Assembly (NCBI RefSeq): GCF_033439725.1
Contig: NW_026944383.1
Location: forward strand, 6,820,001-6,884,000
Direction: 5' to 3'
DNA: 64,000 nt
Source: Neurospora tetraspora
Lineage: Eukaryota > Ascomycota > Sordariomycetes > Sordariales > Sordariaceae
The notes beneath the pieces are model-generated. The model saw only the letters and a list, made by a program, of their open reading frames with translations. It did not search any database and was not told where the DNA came from. Each line of letters opens with the position of its first letter. Position 1 is the stretch's first letter. A program made the position numbers and the translations under genes. Below are positions 57,708 to 64,000 of the stretch, piece after piece.

Positions 57708-60379
57708 ATGACAGCTCGGCAACACCTCCTTAGCCGGGCCCACCATGTCAGCTCAGCCCTACTAGGCTCGCGACTCAAGTGTGCCCGACAACCCGGTTTC
57801 AACACCGTCCAACGACGACTCAGGAGCACAGACTCTCAACTCGCCAGCCTCCTCAAGGTCTCCCCTGAAGTTGCCGACGCCTTGGCCACCAACAAGCCCG
57901 TCGTTGCTCTAGAGTCCACCATCTACACCCATGGCGCCCTCGGAGACGACCTGTACCTCGAGGACATTGTTCGCAAGAATGGAGCTGTCCCCGCTGTTTG
58001 CGGTATCTTGGCTGGCGTGCCAACAGTTGGTCTAGGCACTGAGGAGGTGGCGCGCATGGTCAATGAGGGTGCAAAGAAGGCTTCTAGACGCGATCTTGCA
58101 TATCTGGTTGGAAAGGTAATTCGGTCACTACGAGGTCCCGTGACTGATTCATAACTGCTAGGGAGGCCACGGCATGCTAACCTTCGGTTTTCATACAGGG
58201 CCTTACTGGAACCAAGATCCATGGTGGTACCACCATTTCTGGAACAATGGTCCTTTCTAGACTCGCCGGTATCCGCGTATTTGGTACCGGCGGTCTTGGT
58301 GGTGTTCACAAGGGCGGCGAGAACTCAATGGATATCTCGGCCGACTTGACCGAGCTTGGAAGGACTCGGGTCGCCGTAATAAGCAGTGGTTGCAAGGGCT
58401 TCCTCGATATCCCCAGGACACTCGAGTTCCTTGAGACCCAAGGAGTCCTGGTGTCCACGTTCGCAGACGGACGTCAAGGAAACATTGACTTCCCCGCCTT
58501 TTGGGCTCGTGAAAGCGGCATCAAGAGCCCTTCGGTGGTCCAGACCGAGGCCGAAGCTGCGGCCATGATCTATGCCCAGGAACAGCTTAACATTGAGACG
58601 GGTCTGCTCCTGGCCAATCCCATTCCGGAGGAGCATGCCATCTCCAGGCAGGACATGGAGCACGCCATCAGCGTCGCCGTGCATGAGGCGGACGAGAAGG
58701 GCTTCAGCGGCGCCGAGAACACGCCGTATATCCTTAAGAGGATCAGGGAACTGACCGAGGGCCGCAGTGTGCCTGCCAATAAGTTCTTGGTCCAGTCAAA
58801 CGTCAAGCGGGCCGCTAAGATAGCAGTGGAGCTCAGTAAGCTTATGGACGGGTCTCGCTCCTCCTCTCAGGCTGCTGCGTAAGCACCTTATTACAACTTC
58901 CATAAGCCAGCTAAACTATACCTTATTAACGTAGAGTTGATCAGGTTCACAATTCAGTCTCCTGGAACGCTCAAAGTGAAAGTAGAGATCAAGCCTGAGC
59001 CCTCCAAGGTCGCACAGCAGCAGCAGGTAAGGTCTAGCTTTGGCTTCAGTAATTGCATGCCCTTCCAGTAACTGCCGTGTCACTGACCTAATGATCAACC
59101 CACCTTGAACAGTCTAATACGGCTGACATCCTTGTCGCTGGCTCGGTCGCCCTTGATCTGAGCTGTGACTATGCCGGCGGTGTTGATGCCGAGGGCAATA
59201 AGGTAGTCTCGCCTTTGGCCCACGTATCCAATCCCTCCTATATCACCCAATCCGTCGGAGGTGTTGGCCACAACGTAGCCCTTGCCGCCAACAAAGTCAG
59301 CGAGGAGGGCCAAGTCAGGCTCTGCAGTATGGTCGGTGACGATATGTAAGTCATGGCATCACTTCCCTCTTCCAGCTAGCAAAAACTTACCCGATCCCAG
59401 CGCGGGGGCCACCATCCTCGCCAACCTCGAAGCCTCCGGCCTTGACACCACCTGCATCCGCAAGCTCGGCCGGGAATACCCCTCCACTCGCACCGCCCAA
59501 TACGTCGCCGTCAACGACGCCGACAAGAACCTCGTCATGGCCATGGCCGACATGGCCATCTTCTCCAACCACTCTTTCCCAACCTACTGGAACTCCGCCG
59601 TAGCCGCCACCAAGCCCAAGTGGCTCGTCGTCGACGGCAACTGGGCCGAAACCGACATCCAGACGTGGATCGAAGCCGGGCGCAAGCACGGCGCCCGCGT
59701 CGCCTTCGAGCCCGTCTCGGCCGCCAAGTCCGAGCGGCTCTTCGCCGCTCCCAAGCTCGGCGGCCAGTTGCCTCTGCGTCTTTTTCCTCACGCCAGCGTC
59801 GATCTCGCTTCCCCGAACCAGTACGAGCTCCAAGCGATGCATAGCGCCGCGACGCGGAACGAGTACTTTACGCACAGCTGGTTCGAAGTCATCGACACGT
59901 TTGGCATGCACGGCTCGAGGGATAAGTTCGTCAGACTCACAAGCGCGGAGATCACTGATATGGGACTGCCGCAGCAGAATATCCAGCTGTTGCCGTATAT
60001 CCCGACGATCATCACGAAGCTGGGGTCCAAGGGCGCATTGGTGACGATGTTGCTGAAGCCGGGGGATCCGTTGCTGAGGGATGTGCATCATGCGCCGTAT
60101 ATTCTGGCGAGGAATTATAATGATCATCCGCATGTGGGCGGTGTGTATATGAGGTTGTTCCCGCCGGTGGAGACGGTTGAGGATGTGGTTAGTGTTAATG
60201 GTGTGGGGGATACGTTCTTGGGCGTGTTGGTGGCAGGGTTGGCGATGGGTGGACGGGTTGAGAATTTGGTGGATGTGGCGCAGAGGGCGGCGTGTTTGTC
60301 GTTGAGGAGTCATGAGAGTGTTAGTATGGAGTTGGTTGGGTTGAAGAGTGAATTGAGGTTGGCGGTGGAGAGGGAGTGA
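57708..60379 (+). CDS. Bifunctional pseudouridine-5'-phosphate glycosidase / pseudouridine kinase (PsuG-PfkB fusion), five exons
   Basis: Exons 57708-58115, 58199-58878, 58945-59026, 59113-59345 and 59401-60379 give 793 residues. The N-terminal half (about 45-360) is the indigoidine synthase A/PsuG family: KPVVALESTIYTHG, NGAVPAVCGILAG, VAVISSGCKGFLDI, GRQGNIDFPAFWARESGIKS, ENTPYILKRI. It cleaves pseudouridine 5'-phosphate to uracil and ribose 5-phosphate. From residue 391 a PfkB kinase follows (DILVAGSVALDLSCDY, SVGGVGHNVALAANKV, and the catalytic VNGVGDTFLGVL with D738) that would phosphorylate pseudouridine first. Fission yeast has a protein of this two-domain type. The first 42 residues are Arg-rich and acid-free up to Asp43 (QRRLRST), so mitochondrial import is likely. 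All introns are short GT-AG with matching phases. Confidence 0.92.
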
Positions 60380-60810
60380 GGAATGGTTGTCCGGTTACAT
60401 GATGAAGAGGTATAAGAGATACATAACGGGACTGGAGGTCCATGTGGAGAAAATCACATTGCATTGGGTTATGATAAGAAAAAGAAATAGGATTCTGTTT
60501 GACTTGGAGGGGACTTGGCGTTTGAACGGGACGAGCTGAACGTCAAGTTGAGGGCTTCTTTGCCTCTTTACAACAACCTGAAGAAACAATGAGCACATGA
60601 GGACAGTTTCTATGCGGTGGATCACATTTCGAAGAGCTTCATTCGAGTGTCTCATTTGATGTGCTTCATCAGAAGAGCTTGGACGTTCGAGGAGAGTTAC
60701 ACTAGGGCTGCTAGCGTAGGAATCTGGGGAAGGTCTTGGCAGACGAGGACAAAGAACCCCCTTCGAGCTCTAGCTTCGCCAATCCTTCCCTAAACAGGCT
60801 TTCCCCTTCT
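60380..60810. other. 3' flank of the pseudouridine gene
   Basis: No gene seen; probably 3' UTR and spacer before the MITE. Confidence 0.4.
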
Positions 60811-60819
60811 CCAAAACAT
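60811..60819. repeat. Left target-site duplication of the MITE
   Basis: CCAAAACAT, repeated at the right edge. The next base is C on both sides, so a 10-base reading is also possible. Confidence 0.8.
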
Positions 60820-61192
60820 CGAAATCGGTAACACGCCATGGTAAGATTGGTAACCCGCCATGGTAAATCGCCTTTTTTGCACCAAAGTTGAGCAGGCCTA
60901 CTGCGTATGGGTCTGCTCCGCTAATGATAGCTCGTATTAAAGACAATGAATATCGTCAAAAAGTCAGTTATTAAATCTCAGCATCTTTTGACCTCCAACA
61001 CGACACAGAAATTTGAAGGAGCGTCACATACAAGCAGACTGCGGCAGAGCCCATTCGAATTCGAAACAACCCGAGCAAAAAATACGGTTTCAGCTTTCAT
61101 TTTGGTGGTGTTATCGCAGTTCAGACTTGAAGAGTTGGATGAAAATTACCATGGCGGGTTACCAATCTTACCATGGCGTGTTACCGGTTTCG
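60820..61192. mobile_element. MITE with 47-bp terminal inverted repeats and 9-bp target duplications (Mutator-like signature)
   Basis: The left repeat 60820-60866 and right repeat 61146-61192 are inverted copies matching at 46 of 47 positions; the single difference is T versus C at position 6. Each arm is made of two near-identical 20-base units containing GGTAAC(A/C)CGCCATGG. CCAAAACAT flanks both sides directly (60811-60819 and 61193-61201), a 9-bp duplication as made by Mutator-like transposases. The 279 bp core has no coding frame with meaning. Total 373 bp, which is below the roughly 400 bp that RIP is known to need, and the element shows no RIP. It lies about 330 bp upstream of the SDR gene. 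Confidence 0.88.
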
Positions 61193-61201
61193 CCAAAACA
61201 T
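61193..61201. repeat. Right target-site duplication of the MITE
   Basis: CCAAAACAT directly after the right terminal inverted repeat, matching 60811-60819. Confidence 0.8.
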
Positions 61202-61522
61202 CTTCCCCTCACTGTCACATCACAAAGTCACATCCACACCATCCAGACCTCGGACTTCAGACCTCGGTAGCTTGCGCAGATGCGGGCCAAGATCGTGTCA
61301 ATGATGCGGGGGGAAGCCATGGCATGCAACCCTATGAGGCTCTTGGCAGTTGGGGAAGACGATTGACGACACCCCATTTCCAATAAAGGGGACGACATGC
61401 CTTTCACTTTCACTTCAGGTTTGGTTACTGGTGGTGAACTTGTTCTCCTTCTGACTTCCTTCTCTTCAGGCTCTCCGTTTACCTACCCTTGACTCCAATC
61501 AGACACGACCACAACCACCACC
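61202..61522. promoter_or_regulatory. Proximal promoter and leader of the SDR gene
   Basis: The 320 bases between the MITE and the SDR start codon must hold the core promoter. The last 60 bases are pyrimidine-rich with ACCACAACCACCACC just before the ATG, typical of fungal leaders. No specific site is claimed. Confidence 0.35.
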
Positions 61523-62671
61523 ATGCCTTTCCACAACGGCCTCCTCCCCCGCGAGGGCTTCAAGGGCGACACCCTCATCTCTCTAATCGGCAAGACCGCC
61601 TTCAACGCCAAACTCCTCCTCCCCCTCTTCCTCGCGGCAAAGTACACCAAGCGCGGCCAAGACCTTTCCATCCTGCACCCGACAGCCTTCAAGCGCCTCA
61701 AGACCCTCCTCATCCTCTCCCTCATCGGCGTCGCCAACCGCTACCTGAACAGACGCGTCCTCAACAACGGCGTCTCCGATACCTACGACTGGGCGCGCGA
61801 GATCGTCCTCATCACCGGCGGCGCCGGTGGCATCGGCGGGGAGATGGTCAAACTCTTCGCCGAGAAGGGCGTGCGCGTTGTCGTTCTCGACATCCAGCCC
61901 TTAACCTTTAACGCCGGCCCAAACGTGCACTACTTCAAGTGCGACCTGACCAACCGAGCCAACGTCGCCTCCGTCGCCCAAGAAGTCCGCAAGAAGGTCG
62001 GCGACCCGACGGTGCTGATAAACAACGCGGGCGTAGTCCAGGGCCGCACGGTGCTGGAGACTACGGAAAAAGACCTGCGGTTTACCTTCGACGTCAACCT
62101 TTTCGCGCACTACTACACCGCGCAGGAGTTCCTGCCGTACATGATCAAGCGCGACCATGGCATGGTGGTGACGGTGGCCAGCTTCGCCAGCTGGGTGTGC
62201 GTGCCGAACATGGTGGATTACGCGGCGTCCAAGGCCGCGGCGCTGTCGTTCCACCAGGGCTTGACGGCAGAATTGAAGAGTACTTATAAGGCGCCCAAGG
62301 TGCGGACGATTGTGGTTAACCAGGGATACACCAAGACGCCGCTGTTTGAGGGGTACCAGAACGATTCGCCGTTCATGGTGCCGCCGCTGGAGCCGGCGAC
62401 GGTGGCGGAGGCGGTGGTCAGGAAGGTGTTGACGGGCGAGAGTGGACAGGTGGTGGTTCCCAAGACGGGTAACATCATGAGCGGGCTGGCGGCGTTCCCG
62501 CTTTGGTATCAGACTAGGTTGAGGGCGAAGAATGTGACGATTATGAGCCAGTTTAAGGGGAGGAAGGTGGTGAAGGACTTGGATACGTTTTATGAGGGGA
62601 GAGAGAAGGGGATGGAGGGGAAGGAGAGGATGGGTGGGGACGGGCCGGAGGCTAGTACGGTACTTGTTTAA
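61523..62671 (+). CDS. Short-chain dehydrogenase/reductase (SDR16C / retinol dehydrogenase 10-like)
   Basis: A single exon of 382 residues. The NAD(P) fold starts at about residue 94: TGGAGGIG at 98-105, Asp123 after the second strand (VVVLDIQ, favouring NAD), NNAG at 167-170. The catalytic tetrad is N192, S220, Y233 and K237 (VDYAASKAAA). About 90 residues precede the fold and contain two hydrophobic stretches (AKLLLPLFLAA and TLLILSLIGVAN), suggesting attachment to the ER or lipid droplets as in SDR16C enzymes. Substrate unknown; lipid aldehydes, retinoids or sterols are typical for the family. The C-terminus is lysine- and Gly-rich. The gene lies downstream of a MITE. Confidence 0.88.
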   Translation: MPFHNGLLPREGFKGDTLISLIGKTAFNAKLLLPLFLAAKYTKRGQDLSILHPTAFKRLKTLLILSLIGVANRYLNRRVLNNGVSDTYDWAREIVLITGGAGGIGGEMVKLFAEKGVRVVVLDIQPLTFNAGPNVHYFKCDLTNRANVASVAQEVRKKVGDPTVLINNAGVVQGRTVLETTEKDLRFTFDVNLFAHYYTAQEFLPYMIKRDHGMVVTVASFASWVCVPNMVDYAASKAAALSFHQGLTAELKSTYKAPKVRTIVVNQGYTKTPLFEGYQNDSPFMVPPLEPATVAEAVVRKVLTGESGQVVVPKTGNIMSGLAAFPLWYQTRLRAKNVTIMSQFKGRKVVKDLDTFYEGREKGMEGKERMGGDGPEASTVLV

Positions 62672-63368
62672 GGAGGTTGAGCTTCTCGATACTTTTCTTT
62701 GAAGAAGTGAACTAAGTTCATGAACACATTTCTTAAGAGCGCTAACTCAAAAGCGTGGCACATAATCCAAACATACCTCCATTCAAGGTCACAATGATAG
62801 TGAGTTGCCTTTCCGACTTCCAAAGTCAACAAACATGGAATTATTTCAGAATTTAAGCATCACTACTTGAATCCTTCTGTATTTACTATTTAGAGGTAGT
62901 CTCAACCAATAGCGTCAGTCTTCATTCATCTGGACAAAACCCCACAAATTCCCTGCTGCACACAGAACGTGCCAATATGCGAAGACTGTCTGTCTCCTTT
63001 ACCACAAGCATGACAAAATACTCAATCTCCTACCCTAACCCTGGCTTGGACGGTGAATAACGGAGGCAAGAACGCGGAGAGGACACTCGTTCTTTCCTTG
63101 AACAAAACATCTCAGGACAAACAAGAAATTTTCAGCAACAGGATTTCGTACAAGTTCCTTCCAAGATGTATCTGTCATTGTGTCATTTCCTGTTTTATTT
63201 AGGCTGATATCACCGAGTGTCCAACCACCATTCAAGCGTCCGACTTCATGCACTCCACCAAGGAGATGCTTCCGCCTCCGGAGCGAGTCTGGTTTTCGTC
63301 ATCTAGCACAGTGGCAGACCGGCCAGAGTGTGGCTTATTTTCTTACCCTTTGCTTGGTGTCTAACTGA
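62672..63368. other. Intergenic region between the SDR gene and the last gene
   Basis: 700 bases. An upstream exon of the next gene may hide near its end, but I could not place one. Confidence 0.4.
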
Positions 63369-64000
63369 AGACGACAACCCGACGATACCGACAGAAGCAG
63401 CACCTTTCGCAGCACCTTTCGCAGCACCTTTCGCAGCACCTTTCGCAGCACCGAGAACGCCTCTATCGCTACTACAAACACCTCCATCGCCCGACAAAAC
63501 ACCCTCCCCCATCTCCCTCAAGCCGGGGGCAAGGCCAAAGCCAATACCGCAGTGCTCAGCGGTAATGTGATCGGTAACACCAACGATCCCACCCCTTACG
63601 CAACCATCGACAAGCCTGATATCGGGCTCCTCCAGCGCCTGCCACATCCCGAACTGGAATGGTACCAATGCAAGGATAAATGGAATAGTGACACTCCGAA
63701 AATCGGCAACGCGAGTTTGGTTATCAACCACTATCCGCCTCATGCCGGATATCACAACCTCAACAATGTCCGCGAGTATGTCGAGGGGATTCCGGAACAG
63801 CCCACAAGCGCCACATATAGCGTCACCCAGCGCGAACCCAGGCCATTTCAGGGATACCCCGACCTCAGCCTGGAGAAGGCACTTGAACAGAGGATCCTAG
63901 GACAGACCTTGGCATGCAAATGGAACGTTGAATCACGGTACGATAAGGGCGATGCGGCCTCGCTACTGGGTTACGAAAGTACCCAAATGCTCCATCAGCA
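63369..64000 (+). CDS. 5' part of an unidentified gene running off the window
   Basis: The frame is open from just after a TGA at 63366 to the window end (about 210 codons), with C/G-ending codons typical of coding DNA from about 63520 (…GNTNDPTPYATIDKPDIGLL…). It has no ATG until near 63990, so an upstream exon must exist, or a non-ATG or other start is used. CTAAC at 63361-63365 with ACAG at 63391-63394 or GCAG at 63397-63400 could be the end of an intron. I do not recognise the protein. The first part reads through a 12-bp tandem repeat as repeated Ser-Thr-Phe-Arg. Confidence 0.5.
63397..63452. repeat. 12-bp tandem repeat (GCAGCACCTTTC, about 4.7 copies)
   Basis: Four perfect copies and one partial copy. 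The unit length keeps the reading frame: Ser-Thr-Phe-Arg in the frame of the downstream gene, Ala-Ala-Pro-Phe in the next frame. Each unit contains a potential CAG acceptor, so the splice site could move within the array. Confidence 0.85.

Noticed and set aside
59387-60313. 308-codon minus frame
   Set aside because: It is the antisense of the PfkB half of the pseudouridine gene, a shadow of GC-biased codons.
61146-61192. Regulatory palindrome for the SDR gene
   Set aside because: The sequence is better explained as the MITE's right terminal repeat, although it could still affect transcription.
60946-61386. 146-codon plus frame crossing the MITE
   Set aside because: It starts in the MITE core and runs through its right inverted repeat and target duplication; no protein-like content.
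1-64000. CRISPR arrays, operons, ribosome binding sites or 5S rRNA genes
   Set aside because: The DNA is eukaryotic nuclear; no spaced repeat array was seen, and I did not find a 5S-like sequence.

Overview
The window looks like nuclear DNA of a filamentous ascomycete of the Sordariales, most likely Neurospora or a close relative. Short introns (about 50-120 nt) carry GTANGT-type donors, CTAAC-like branch sites and YAG acceptors. Coding exons are GC-rich at third positions. Two TpA-rich, stop-riddled islands (about 1.27-2.44 kb and 5.04-8.35 kb) look like repeats mutated by RIP (repeat-induced point mutation). The species call is inference; no marker gene in the window fixes it.

Layout. 0-9 kb: 3' end of an unidentified gene, a tRNA-Thr gene broken by a 1.2 kb RIP-like insertion, mon1 (Rab7 activation), then a large RIP island. 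8.8-24.3 kb is gene-dense: dop1, tgs1, a GRASP/grh1 gene, ost2, a DUF202 membrane protein and a Zn2Cys6 regulator. Three of these act in membrane traffic or the secretory pathway (dop1, grh1, ost2) and mon1 lies just upstream, but they are separate transcription units with no sign of co-regulation. 24.3-35 kb is gene-poor; it holds a tRNA-Val and a decayed, largely open minus-strand frame that resembles a fungal transcription factor. 35-42.6 kb: a stand-alone NifS-like (MOCOS N-terminal type) protein, a 4.4 kb gap with one convincing intron but no firm gene, and a GPI-anchored SOD5-like protein. 46.5-56.6 kb: a HET-domain gene, a UbiA-family membrane protein, an intron-bearing tRNA-Leu, a small unidentified protein and utp18. 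57.7-64 kb: a fused pseudouridine-5'-phosphate glycosidase/pseudouridine kinase gene, a 373 bp MITE with 47 bp terminal inverted repeats and 9 bp target duplications, an SDR oxidoreductase, and the beginning of an unidentified gene that leaves the window.

Exon structures were worked out by hand from splice consensus, frame continuity and family-like protein sequence; none is confirmed by transcripts. The most noteworthy non-genic signals are the MITE, the tRNA split in its anticodon loop, and the decayed frame at 28.4-29.5 kb. I did not find clear evidence for a wholly new biological system.
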